Under the pieces are notes generated by a model. That model was given only the letters and a program-made list of their open reading frames with translations. It did no database searches and had not been told where the DNA came from. Of a DNA stretch of 64,000 bases, positions 23,197 to 36,730 are shown piece after piece. Numbering within the stretch: the stretch's first letter is position 1; the number at the start of each line of letters is the position of its first letter. The position numbers and the translations under genes are program-made. The DNA is from Brasenia schreberi (taxonomy: Eukaryota > Streptophyta > Magnoliopsida > Nymphaeales > Cabombaceae), in NCBI GenBank assembly GCA_036023115.1, contig JAYKKT010000046.1:2678501-2742500 (forward strand), given 5' to 3'.

Positions 23197-24769
23197 TGTA
23201 GACGTGATTTTATTTCAAATCGTGGGATCCGAAATCAAACCCTCGAACTACGTCAGGTTGCGCGAGCGTGCCAGTTAGTTTATCAAAACTAACAAATTCT
23301 GATTTTCTGACTTCTAAGAACGATTGTGGACAAGTGAGATCTTTCCGACTTAAGCCTTCTTGAACCGGCGCTCAAGGGTCAGCCTAGACGCTTGAAATTT
23401 GTTTGAATCCGTTAATTCGAGAAAGGAAAACCCAGATTTTTCAATAGTTTCAGATTTGTGTTTAAGTTCTTGATTTCTAAAAATTTTCAGATTCTGAAAG
23501 TTGCAGAATCTGTTCAGTTCCAAAGACCTGTTCTTCGAATTTTTAAAGATACTTATGATTCTCCAAAAATTCTAAAACTTTTACAGAATAGAGACACGTT
23601 TGTGTAGAATCAGAATATATTTTTATTTTATAATTTTGTTCTTTATTTTCTGAGAATTAAATACAGAATCAGAAACTGTTATAAAATTCGGAACAGCCCT
23701 GTTTATGTGAATCAGAAGCTCAGAAAAACAGCAATATCTCAGCACTCAGTCATCCAATTTCGATAAAATTTGTTGTGTTAGAAAGATACGGATGTTAGGT
23801 TTCCAAAGAATCAAATTTCATTCAGTGGTTGAAGAGATATGGGCAAAAGAACAGAGGTCTGTTACTGAACGTTCTGTTTCTGTAAAACGCAATCTGGATT
23901 TTGTATAAACTTCACGGATCTAATTGGCTAGGCAACAGTTCATAAAAATTCCTCAAAATTTTATCTAAGAACGTCTGATATGTCTAGATTATTAATGCAA
24001 AATTTCGAAGCAATTGGCTTATCCGTTTGTCTATAAAAATTCCGTGATCAGACGCATGTGCACGGACAGTTTCAGAAACCACAGAAACTTGTATCCTAGA
24101 GCAGTAGCAGCCAGACACACTAAAGCCACTGGGCTATATTTGCGACAGCCAATTAGTAGTTGCGGTTGAGAAGTAGCCTGGAAAAGTAGTAGCAGTTGGT
24201 AAATGTCGCATGATTTTCAAGTAAGAACACTGGCACCAATCTCCCCACCACCTTTATTAATTGTGGTTAAGTAGAGAAAACCCTCATGCAACACACTATA
24301 GGTTACTACCAACCGCAAACCCTAACCTAGGTGGAGGTGGTGGTGGAATTTCACCTACCACTACTCACTCGGTAGAACCGGCAGTTAGGGTGTGAGTGCT
24401 TCAAACTGCACAAACTGATTCAACTAGGCCAAGGTAGGTGAAAAGGATATCTCAGGATAGGGGCATATAATATGTAGCTGCATATCTAATCCCGTGAATG
24501 ACTCCTATTAGTCCTATGTGCCTGTTCATATGTAACAAGCATAAGTTACGTTTCTGGTATTAAGCATACCATTCAAGATTCCTATTTGGCACGTTTTTGT
24601 AGGATCCATGTCTATATGCCTTTCCTTTTATAGCATGGCTATATTTCTACAAGGAATCCTTCCCAATAGGCATATATAGGGTTGATTAAACCAACCAACA
24701 ACCCATTTACAGTTCCTTAGCACCAAGAAACCTATGTGTTAGCAAGTCTCCATCAAGCAGATATTTAAT

Positions 24770-24770
<1 letters not shown>
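23197..24770 (-). repeat. Probable gypsy 5' LTR (outer limit uncertain)
   Basis: The minus strand reads ...acgtctaca immediately before the PBS-like sequence, fitting an LTR 3' end at 23197. Upstream (higher coordinates) there is about 1.5 kb of non-coding DNA with ctataaaagg near 24640 on the minus strand, a plausible TATA box. No second LTR is present to define the start, so 24770 is only an upper bound. Confidence 0.5.

Positions 24771-24771
<1 letters not shown>

Positions 24772-24806
<35 letters not shown>
24772..24806. repeat. (GA)n microsatellite
   Basis: 35 bases of uninterrupted GA repeat at the outer edge of the gypsy-related DNA. Confidence 0.9.
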
Positions 24807-24808
<2 letters not shown>

Positions 24809-25708
24809 CAGTCTGAAGAACAACCATGCTGATCAAGAAAGGTTAACCATGGGAATGATGCAGAGAGAGGATCTCAACTTGGGTGTAGACTGGCCATAAA
24901 AATATATGAACGTGACGAAATTGTTTAATCCAAAACAGCTGCAGACAACTACTTAAACCAAAATATACATATCATGTAGGACTCAACATTGCATCCATGC
25001 TAAAGCAGCACTAGATAATATAATGTCCGTTGCAGGCCCTTGGTGTGTCATTACTCCACACAATTATTTTTGCCTCTACTATTACTAGGAACATTATAAA
25101 TAATTGTTAGTTGCTACCACTGCATGTGCGTGTGTTTTGTTTGTGTACTCAACAGAAGGCAAAAAGAAGAGCTGATAAAGTGTGCGACCAACCACTATAG
25201 GCTCCCCTTACTCTAGGTTTGCCAATGGGTCTAAGTGAAACAGAAGACATATTTTCCAACGTCAGAATTGGTTTTTGAATTGAATCCATTTCAAAAGGAT
25301 CCAAAGAAACAGCTGAGCCAAATCAAATTGGCCTCAATGGGCAAATTTCAAAGAAAGAGATTAATATAAAACCATTCGAATTAAAAGAAATCAAAATTGG
25401 CCAATTCAAGTCTCAATTGTACGACTTGACAAAAAAAGGGCCCAATTATGCCACCCCCTTAACCAGCCTGCATCAAATTGAGGAGTTGCCAATCTGATTT
25501 GAATCAGCTGATTCACGGCAATTTCATTCAATTCATAATGCAATTTTCTGCTATTTCTTCCTCATGACACTTCAATGTCAGATTCAGCCACGTATTGTAA
25601 TATATAATGGTAGGTAGGAAAGTACAATACTAGATTTATTAGGAAAGGAATCAGATGAGAATCTGTTGCGCCCTGATCACCAGACAGTGGATAGTGGAAA
25701 CAACGTAC
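24807..25708. other. Region downstream of FTSHI5 last seen exon
   Basis: No coding sequence recognised. The final short FTSHI5 exon, expected here or further left, was not found. Immediately after the exon at 25789-25709 the minus strand has a GTACGT donor, so the frame does not simply end here. Confidence 0.4.
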
Positions 25709-25789
25709 CTCCCTAGAAATATAAGTTGACAACATAAAAGGCTCCACCTCACGAACACCTCCATTTTCTTCAAGAATTCTGACTATATC
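25709..25789 (-). CDS. FTSHI5: FTSHI5 penultimate exon
   Basis: 27 codons: [27 protein letters not shown]. It corresponds to the VHENGGIREKEPFFL stretch near the Arabidopsis C-terminus, so only some 20 residues should remain. Acceptor tttacag, donor GTACGT. Confidence 0.9.
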
Positions 25790-28700
25790 CTGTAAAAATA
25801 TATATCCCGTGTGTCAACACATACTCCAAAGAACAATTGGATGACATAACTTGCAGCAGAAGCTACGAGAGACTGATAAATCAAATAGAGAACAGCAAAA
25901 TTATCTCATTTGTGAGTTAAAGCCAATTGATATTATGGAAAAGGAAGTGCAATGCTTTTCCTGCCACTCTCTGAATGCGGGTATTCTCAAGCTACCCTAA
26001 AAGAAAAATAAGGAATTAGTTGGAAACAAGTACAAAGTTATCTGTATGCGAAATGTACAAGTACAAAGTTATCTGTATTGATATCATTTGTGAGTTAAAG
26101 CCAATTGATATTATGGAAAAGGAAGTGCAATGCTTTTCCTGCCACTCTCTGAATGCGGGTATTCTCAAGCTACCCTAAAAGAAAAATAAGGAATTAGTTG
26201 GAAACAAGTACAAAGTTATCTGTATGTGAAATGTACAAGTACAAAGTTATCTGTATGCGAAACGTTTTCAGTTAGTCTACTTTTTATTTTTAGAATGTAT
26301 ATTAGTGCTGGAATGCAACTTCCTTTTTCTCTTTCTTCTTTTTTGCATTGTTTATGTGCCAGGCAGCAAGTCTTGCTCGCTCATTTCCCTTGTTGTGACC
26401 TGCTTTATTTAAAGCAACACATCCTCATACAAGTCGTCTGATTCAGTTACCACTAGCCTCTAAAAAGTTTAACTGTCAAAATCATAGCAGTCACAAATCA
26501 GATTTTGTACGCTATAAGGGTATCAACGAAGTCCAAAAATTCATTGCTTATTGCTAGGAGCATTAGCATGTATAAAAGAAAAGGATATCGTTGGATATGA
26601 ATTTAGATCATCTTGAAACGGTTTCTCGGTCATAAATAGAAGTGATCGCATGAAGCATTTGTTGATAACAAAATTGAGATGACAGGCACATCATCCAGTT
26701 CAGTCATTGCTCATAGAACTCCATTTCCCTAGCAATTGATTTGTATTCCAAGGTTGTCACTTTCTAGTATAAGCTTCATTCCCCAAAACGCCACATTCTC
26801 CATCTCTGACTTTCTAGTACAACCACATCCTTCTCTGGTGGTCCCAGCTATTGAGCGCTTAAAAAAAGGCTTACATCTCTTATGGTGCTCACTGACACCT
26901 TCCAAAGAAGGGAACATTGAAGGTATCTCAGGAAGACTCTTTCCACTGTTTAGGATCCACTTGCCACAAACATCAATGTGAGTTTTCACCACAACACTCA
27001 GACAGCATGAAAGTTCAAACAAGTTTTAGTAAAACCTACACAGAGAACTAATATGCTTCGACAATCCCCAAGACAAACTAGTATTTTAAGGCTTAAACCG
27101 GCCTAAGAAGGTGAAGTATTGCATCTTCCTTCTTGAAGTTAACCAATGAATTCATTCTTAGTTGTCTAACAATCTAAGCTGTATAGACTCTTATAGCCTA
27201 TGAAAAAGAAGTGAAGATAAATGAGAAACGATATTTTAACAAATAGGTCCTGACTCATAACAAGTTAAGGAAGCAAACAGTAAAAAGTTTGACAAATTTA
27301 GTTTGAAGGCAGACAATGTCAACTATCAAAATTGAATTTAGGACATGTTTGTATATGTTTATGTGTGCACTAAGCAACAGTATCTAGCGTTGAAAGTTAA
27401 AAGTGTCTGGAGAAACAAAGCTTCTTTTGGAACAGCACATACCTTTCCAGACAACATCTCATACTCCAACAACTGCTCTACCAAAACTTCAAGCACCTTC
27501 CGGTTCTTCTGAAGCATTTGCTTTGCCTTCTCATATGCATAATCATACAACTGCACAAGAGTAATGAACAAGGACTGCCTCAGCACATTCAGTTACAAAA
27601 ATATATGGCATAACCTATGGAAGCAATTCAGCCGATAAAATTGCCAACAGGACATAGCAAACATACGCAGTTTGGAATGACTTAGTAACCTACCTTCCCA
27701 ACTTTGTCTGCCATCTCATATTCATGACCATCACCCATGCTCAAGCTAAAATTCTACACAAAGAACACCAACGATTAACAAATCTGAACAAGAAATTCCA
27801 CAAGACTCTGACAAAAATTTCTCCATGGATAAACATCACAAAATTCTTTTACACGTGAGAAAAAATTAAGATGGAGAAATGACACATGATGCATATTTAG
27901 GAGCTTCTGTGCATTTCAATCAACTGATGCATGTTAAGGTATTTCTTTCATATCAACAGAAAGTGGAAGTGGAGAACCTAGAGCAAGAATATCAGCTGGT
28001 TGCATTATTAAGAATATTTCTTATAGGGACATGAGAGTCACAAAAAGAAAATGTTGGTCTAAGAGAATACATCAGCTAGTCTTAGCAAAAGTAACGAAAA
28101 GGTTTTTGAAGTTGGAGGTCAATGCTTTTCACATACAGGAAACATGATCTCGCGAACACTTATTAGTCATGGCAAACTTAAGAACTTCTTTTGATCTTTG
28201 TTTCTTTCTCCAAACTATAACCCCTGAACACAAATACTTTAAAGCCTGCCTACCTATATGTCTATAAAGGTCTCCTTCTAAAGAAACCGTTTTCTTTTTT
28301 GTAGGACACCTTTGTCACCGTATCTAGCTTCCCCTGCAATTCCCTTCCAACCCTTCTCCTGATTATATTTGAGGTGCACATGCACCCAGCTATAGGACTA
28401 GGGATCTCTTAACCCAATAATACTCACCAGTATAAATTGACGTCATACTGCTTTATGTCTACCACACTCTACTTCAAATTATGTCAACTCCATTTCAAGC
28501 TCCCCTCCACCTGAATACAGTAATTCAAAATTTACTTTTCAATAATTTTTCTCTCCAACTCACTCTGTTCCGTTTACCCATATGACATGTATCTGTCTCC
28601 ATGTTAGCTTGTGAGTTAATGCCCCAATATTTTAAATATCAACCTTAATCTCACTTTCTTGACCATCCTCCTTACCCCTCACATCTACATCATGCTCAAA

Positions 28701-31700
28701 ATGTGAAACTCATTTACCATTAGGGCTACATCAGGTACCAGTATGAAGCGATAGCTTCTTCACCCGCATTTGTCTCTTTACTCTTCACTATATTCAAGCC
28801 CCGCTGTGTCTCAGAAAGGATACCCTGATGGTATATTCATAAGCCCCTTGGTAATCCAACTGAATTTCACAATGGACATCAACCCTCCTTTATCTGGGAC
28901 CAGCTTTCTAAAGGCACATCATAAGTAGTATAAAAAACAAACAGAACTTTAAAAATATCATTAGCTTTCAAGCCATTTTCCAAAAGAATAAATAGCTATT
29001 TTTCAACGAAAAGTTGCCCTGAAACAGATACCGCATTGCTAGAGAAGTAAATTGTAGGATTATCATCAGGGCCCCATCCATACTGAACCACCATTCGAGT
29101 TGCTATCTGCAGATATTACCGAGCATGTCACTAGATGATTCTTATCATATGCAGTTTCTGCTAATATCAAATCAATTGTAGAATTCTGTGGAACACAAAG
29201 CAATATAATTCCTTCACCTCTTGTGCTTGTTGCAATTCAGATGACGATAAATAATTCTCCTCTCCAAACGGAAGTAGAATTTGAGAAGCAACATATGAAC
29301 CGAAGCAAAAAACAAGCTTCTTCTCAAGGTAACCCCTTGTTCCAACATTGCCAGTTCTCGATCCTTCGCTCTTAACTTGTGTGATCTTTGTGCACCCAAT
29401 ACCCTATTAACAAAGAACTACAGATCAGACAAAATAATATCAATGATCCATATGCTGTCAGAAGCTCATAAGATATCAAATTAGGAAAGGCTTCCAATGA
29501 ATTTATGGAGTAAAAATATGAACATTGGCATGCAGGTTGGCTTTGTCTTGTGGCTTAGCATATCTTAGTTGCACTAGAAAGCCTGCAGATTGAAAGCGAA
29601 GGGCTTTACAGATATACCACTCTTATTATAGCTGAGAGAAAAAAATGGAAAAGAAGTCCTATTGAGATTGGTTATGATTATGCAACTTTCTTGCCATCTC
29701 TTTCTCCCTCCATGCCACAAGTAATTCCATGTTAGCTGCAAGAGCACACTTACCTTTTGGTCAACCTCACAGTAGTGCGCAATCAGGTCAAATGCTGTTA
29801 GAAAATGGGCCCAAGTGGCCCGAGCCAGCAGGGCCACTAGCCGTTGGGGGCTGGCTATGACCAGCCCCCTTTCCCTCTTCTCCTCTCTTCCCCCTTCTCT
29901 CTTCTCTTCTCTTCTTATTCTCATGTACCCTCTCCTATAAATATGACAATTGTGTAACATATTCTCAAGCCTTTTGTGGCTAATCAATAAAGATTATTTA
30001 TTATTCGGTGTGCTTTGTGTTCATTACTCTTTCGGTGTGCCCTCATTGCACTCAGCTATAGCCTTTTCTAAGGCCTTGTGATAGGTACATTGTGGTGATA
30101 TTTATTCATCGATCTTCCGCTGCTATATTAGAGCATTGTTTTCGTTACAAATGCCACTGTGAGAGTGGTTTGCAACCTACATAATGACCGTTGGCTTCTA
30201 ACCACAGTTAACTTCAGGAAGGGTGGCCTCCCCAAGTTGAGGGGAAGCTGTGTTCTTTTTGTCAATAAAAGTACAGCAAGGATGTCTTCCGCATTAGGCT
30301 AGAAAATATAAGCACAAAATCTTGCAGCCCACAAAGATGTTATACCTAGAAGGAGGAAACCTGAATATACTTTTCTTGGTCAATTTTAATGATTTAGTTA
30401 AACAATAGAAATCTCATCCTAGATAGACAAAAAAGTTGGTTTACAAAGATGCAATATACTCTCGTAACAAATACATGGAACTATAGAAGGGCATGATAAT
30501 TTTATATGATTAAATCTATCTGCAAAAAGGAAGAGAATCTGCAGGATTACTTATAGTAAATATAAAAACAGATTCTAGACATGATTTTTATATAGAATAT
30601 GCCAAAGGAGCGAAGGGTGAAGATTTTAACATGAGAATAATGGAAGAAAGACCATGGAACATTTGCATGATGTCCACTAAAAGGGTTAAAAAGTTATGGT
30701 TAGAAAACTTCAGCATGTGAAAATCATTAACGGGTAGAACCGTTATCCGCACATTGTTATACTAGTATCTCCACCTATCAGGATAAGTAGGTCAAAAAGG
30801 GCAGTGAATCTTGACAAAACTAACACAACTACAACTAAGCCTTTTCCCATACTAGATGGGGTTGGCTACATGAATTCTTTGTTTTCACAGAGCCCTATCA
30901 TAATTTGTAGAATCCATGATAAATAAGTCCGATAAAGTTTTGCGTTGGCTGTCGGAAGCCTAACGCAACCCTTCTCCTTATTGTGGGCTCGGGACCGCCC
31001 ATTAAAGGGTGATCCCTTACATGGACGGAGTTCTTGACAAAACTTAACAGATTAAAAAAAAATGGGTCAATTCATATGAAAATGACAAAGAAGAAAGAAT
31101 TGACATGGTATTATGATGGCTATCTTAACTTTTTCACCAGGAGGCTAACCATTGATCTCCCATGCCTGGTTCATCAATTTAAATTTTAACACAATTCTCT
31201 CTTTGAGAGACAAAGCAAGTGCATCACTCTATCTTCTTTTTTTCCTGATGAATGATATTTTGCTTTAGTACAACCTTTGTTTTCTTATGGTATGGGAACT
31301 TGCTTTTAGTTTTAAATGGCTATTACATGAAACTGGAAAGTTTGATTTTTCTGTAATGCAAAGCATTTAATATTTTTTCTAAATTAGTTTCTGTGTTATT
31401 TAGTCACTAGCTTTTCTGATAAGAGTATAGGGAAAAGTGTCAATAGAAGAGACATGATCTTTGATAAGTGATGAGCAATACTTCCACTCTCCAACGGCAT
31501 GAAACCTCATAACTGCCACTATTGGACGGAGACTGCTAATTTGGCTTATGCACAAGGAAGCCATGAGCTTTCTTAAAAACAGAAAAATTAGAAAATCCAG
31601 CCCTCTTGCGTATGACAGACCACATAGAAGCTTCTGCAGCGTATTGTTTTAAGGTATTAGCTATTCTTGCCACTTTAGGCATTTTTTGTCAAATAGCATT

Positions 31701-34700
31701 TTAACACTGAAGGCTTTCCATAAATGATAACACATTTAAAATCGATAAAATAAAGTTAGGGCACTGAGATCAGTTTGGTAACTGGAATGCCAAACAAGAT
31801 ACCAAACCTTGAGAATGAATTACATAGAAATGCCAAAACAGGACCATGTCATAATGGTCATGCACTGCAACTTTCACTCTTATGGCATTAATACAACAAC
31901 ATTGTATTCCTTTTCCACAGTCACAGTTGCTTTATCAGAATACAACATCAGCAACTTGGGGTAACCTTTCTCTAATTACAGGGTTGGCAGAATACCATTT
32001 ACACTTATAACTACATTAGCTGTTAAGTCTAGAAGGCATCATCAAACAACTTGAAATATGTATGTGGGGACTCCACAAAATCTAGCCATTGTGCGTGAGC
32101 ATAGAATGCTCAGATGGTAGACAAGAGCCAAGGACTACCATAGACAAGACTACCTGACCACAGCAACACTTAGGACTGCCTGACCATGGAACCACTTAGT
32201 AAGCTGCATCATGCCAACAGTATGTAACCTATAAACTGCACATTCTCTAATGGAATAAACATATCTCTCAGTTCAGCCTGATCTATAAATATCTCACAAC
32301 CCTATTTATCTTATCTACTTATCAAGTCGTCTTTTACTATACATATGCTTTATGTTCTATCAGTTACACTATGGTCAATTATTTACTTGTCAGAGCATAA
32401 TCTCATCAAGTATTTTAGAGCTGCATTTTTGGACATTTACATTTTTAAGGAATACAACTATTCACATAATTCTAACACAGGACTAAAAGTAGAATAGGCA
32501 TAATCAACTTAAATGTGCATGAACTGCCCCAGGTAACAGTGAGTGTCTTTAAGCACCAAGTTCATGACAAAAGATAGCAGGAGAGGATAGAAATAAAGAT
32601 TAGAACTCAGAACAACAAACCTCCCATGAAGCTGGCTCAAGCCACACGTTTTCCACCTCATCAAAATTTGGAAGAAGAAGAGCAATCAGACAACGACCAG
32701 CAGCCCAGACAGCATGGGGAAATTTTGTCTCCCTCGTCCACTAGTGTGTGTAAGAAACAATGTTAGAGAAATCAATCTACAGAACCTCCATTCCAAGAGA
32801 AGCAACTAAAGGGAAAAACAGAATCTCCTCCCTTGAGAAAGGATCATATGAGACAAAGAATCTAAACAAGCAAAGTGTGAATAGTGAATACCATGATGAT
32901 AGATCAGGGTGAAAGATTATTTTGAACAACCGTAACCCCGGAAGAAAAGATTAAAAGACTTTCATCCTGAAAGCTGTTATTCTCTACCAGAAATTTATAC
33001 CCAATCAACGTAACATGCATAATAACAAAAGAAAAACATATTTCACTGACAAAAGCAAAGGGAGAAATCTTAGATGGATGCATCTGGTTCAGATTTGAGA
33101 GAACACCATGATAGTTTTACGTAATAGTAAATGTTTCTTTCATTACACTTAATTGCATCAACACACCCATCTCGCAGCATGCCAAATTCAGAAACTAACA
33201 AAAAAGTTTCTTCAACTCTGTCAAAAACCTAAACATCAGATAGATACAAGCACTCCATGAGCGTTATATTTGAGGAAAATTCAGCAGGAATTTTAAAGAA
33301 CTATATATATCCTTCATTTCCGAATAATTTCCATTATTAAAGGCTAATTATGTATCACATAGTACCATCTGAACAAAATTATAGAATTTGTTCACCTTGA
33401 TATTCAAATATGTACCAATTAAAGTCAGGAGAAAGCATTTAAGTTGAACCCCATTTTTGTTTTTTATAATTCAAATATAACATATACATATATACTATGG
33501 CAATTTTTTAATAAAGGTTGGAGGAAAGAAAAGTTTTAGGAAGCTTGCAAAAAGTTAGTGTTGAAATCAATGTTACATTTTTTTCATGCATGAGAATATA
33601 GATAGATAACTCCGCCCATATAAGGGATCACCCTTGCATGGCAGGTTCAAAGCCCGGATAAAGGAGGAGGGTTGCATTAGGCTTCCGACAGCCAGCGTAA
33701 AACTTTGTTGGACTTATTTACATGGATTCTACAAATTATGATAGAGTTATGTGGAAACAAAGAATTCATGTAGCCGACCCCATGTAGTATGGGAAAAGGC
33801 TTAGTTGTAGTAGATGGAAATATAGATAGATGGAAAAGTTATTTTTATAAGCTTTTTAATGAAAATATAGGAAATAATATTAGATTCGGAGAGTTAACCA
33901 ACTCAGAAGAGTATATAAACCGTAATTTTTACCGATATATTCAAATGAATTAAGTCAAAGAGATTCTTAAACTTATAAAGATAGGTAAATCTGTAAGACC
34001 AAACAATATTCCTATAAAAGTATAGAAAATCTTATGAGACGTAAATGAATAATAACAAATTTTGTACAGATAACAATATATATATATATATGCAAAATCT
34101 ATGCACTATGAACCCATTGGAGCACATGTGCACTATTTCATCTCTATTAATGCATGCAGTCTGTGGGTTAACTCCTGCCATGTAAGGGAACGCCTCGGCA
34201 TACCTAGTCTCAAGCTCTCAAGCTCAGATAAAAGAGGAGGGTAGTATTAGGCTTTTGACGACCCATATAAAACGGTGTTGGATTTATCGATTATGGATCC
34301 TAGACTAGTACTGTTAAATGTGTAATAGGATGCACGGGCCATTAGGACCCGTGCACTTGTTATGGTAATCGTTGGATTCCAATGGGTATGCTGGCCAAGG
34401 CTGGCCAGCACTTGCAGCTGAACTGTTGCTGCATATCAAGATGATGAATCATACAAGAAAATTATGAGAAAAAATTATTGAGTGAACGTTGAGACAAGTA
34501 TCAAATACAATATATATATATATATATATATATTGATGCCAAGGATATCTACTATTAAGGCTATTAACCTATTAAGATATCTTATGGAACATTTTTAGAA
34601 CAAAAAAAACTTCACATGATATTTATTGATTTAGAAAAAACTTATGATAGAGTGCCGAGAAATATTCATTGAAAAAACTTGGAAAAGAGAAGTATCCCAT

Positions 34701-36656
34701 TGACATACATAAATTTTATAAGAGATGTATGATGGTTCAGAAGCATTTTTGAGGAACCATGAAGAAACAGTGGAATTCTTTGAAGATAACATTGAATTAC
34801 ATCAAGGATCAACTTTAAGTTTGTATTTATTTATCTTGATTATAGACGATCCAAAAAGTACTTTTGTGTATGTTATTCACATGACATTGTGTTAGTGAAC
34901 GAGTTTAAGAAAAAAGTTTGCAAGAGATTGGAACTATTTCGAGAAATATTAGAAAATAAAGGTTTTTTAATCAGTACAACAACAACAACTAAGCCTTTTC
35001 CCATACTAGACCGGGTCGGCTACAAGGATTCTTTGTTTCCACATAGCTCTATCATGTGCCATGTTAGCAGTTAACTCATAATAAGCTAGATCATTCTTTA
35101 TTGTTTCTTTCCAACACTTTTGTGGTCGTCCTCTACCTCTTTTAATACTTTCAAAATTTAGTTTTTCATACCTTCTTACAGGTTCTTCTGATCTTCTTTC
35201 TATATGTCCAAACCATCTTAAACGATATTCTCTCATTTTATCCTCTATTGGTGTCACTCCTAATTTGTTTCTAATAACCTCATTATGTATACGGTTTTTT
35301 ACTCAGCACAATAAAGATAAAATATATTGAATGCAAGTTTCATTGTTTGGTTACTGCAAATAATATGAAAATTAAGATTGGCACACATTGCATCCTTAAA
35401 AATGAAAGTTTAAGTACCTAGGATCAGTTTTTGGACTAATAGAAAAATTGATGTAGATGACAAACATAGAATTAATGATGGACGGTTAAAATGGAGAGGT
35501 GCATCAAGTATTCTATGTATCAAGAACATATTATTAAAGTCAAAAAGTAAATATTGTAGAGAGCAATTAGACCAGCTATGTTATGTGGTGTTGAATATTG
35601 AGTAGTTAATCATACATGTGCAAAAGACGTCCATAGCAAAAATGAAAATGCTGAGATAGATACATCGTTACACAAAAAAAACCAATATTTGTAATAAGGT
35701 TATCTTAGATAAAATTGGGGGTGGTGCCAATACATGATAAAATGAGGAGAAATCGGATGAGAGATATGATGCTGAGGAATACATGTGTTCAATCTGTCCC
35801 TATATCTGCTATACATGTGTCTAGTCTTTCAAGTTATAAACCTTATATATAAGTCATGTAAATAGATTAAAAACCCTAAGAGGGATTAAGGAATAAAGTG
35901 GTTGCTCCTTGAGTCGTCTTCTTCAATGTGATGCCTTAGTATGCATTTGAATCTCTTTCTTTGTTCAATAGAGCCTCTTATCACAGCAAAACAATGATTA
36001 TCATAGCCTCGTTTCGAAGGAATCGGACACATCGGGAAGTGTGCTGAATTTGAGAAATTTAAGACTCTTAGTATTTGATATTTCGAAGTCGAGGTAACTT
36101 CAAAAAATGTGTTTGTTTTTGAAATATAAGGAAAAGAATGAAGTTCTCAAGTTAGTTAAATTTTTAGTCACTTAATGTTCTTGATGGTGATTGTGTTATC
36201 TTCGACATTGCATCATGGAAATTTTGAGACTTCAAATTGATTTGGTCTTTTGTTGATTGTTGTTAGTGTCCATGATTAACGACATTAAGTTTGGATATGC
36301 TTCACTTATAAGATTGATCTTAGCCATGTTATCAATAGCATGCTATAGCGTTTTAACGAACCTCGGACTGCTATAGCGCATAGAAGTTAATGGGCAATCT
36401 TTGGGTGCAATTACCATCGAAAACAGCGCTATAGCGGACCGTTATATCATTAATAGCGTACAATATATTTTGGGTCGGGTCGATCCATAGTCCATACCCA
36501 ACCCAAATTAAATAAAACCTACATTTCTCACACTTCTCGCCTCTACTCTCTCCCACCTCTGCTATCTCTTCTGTCTCTCGCCTCTGCTCTCTTTGCCACC
36601 ACCTACACGCATGCCAACAACCACTACCACCACCTCTGCCTTCCTCCAACATTGGT

Positions 36657-36730
<74 letters not shown>

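Larger units (their letters stand above)
29404..32620 (-). other. FTSHI5 intron with solo LTR and short LINE derivative
   Basis: 3.2-kb intron. Apart from the two insertions annotated separately (29796-30149 and 30822-31031) the sequence is AT-rich and without recognised features. Confidence 0.6.
33832..35775 (+). mobile_element. Old, heavily mutated RTE-like LINE copy
   Basis: Pieces of the LINE polyprotein are recognisable with many stops: the YFYKLFNEN and NFYR.IQ.N segments at 33840-34010, an FIDLEK-like DRVPRN segment at 34610-34700, the tail of the RT at 34700-34960, and an NAGWLKWRGAS-like stretch at 35470-35530. The copy is interrupted by unrelated DNA at about 34030-34540 and by a later antisense LINE insertion at 34979-35292. 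It is non-functional. Confidence 0.82.

Noticed and set aside
26729..27022. 97-codon minus-strand frame in an FTSHI5 intron
   Set aside because: It has a coding-like Cys-rich composition but no family I recognise and no splice link to FTSHI5.
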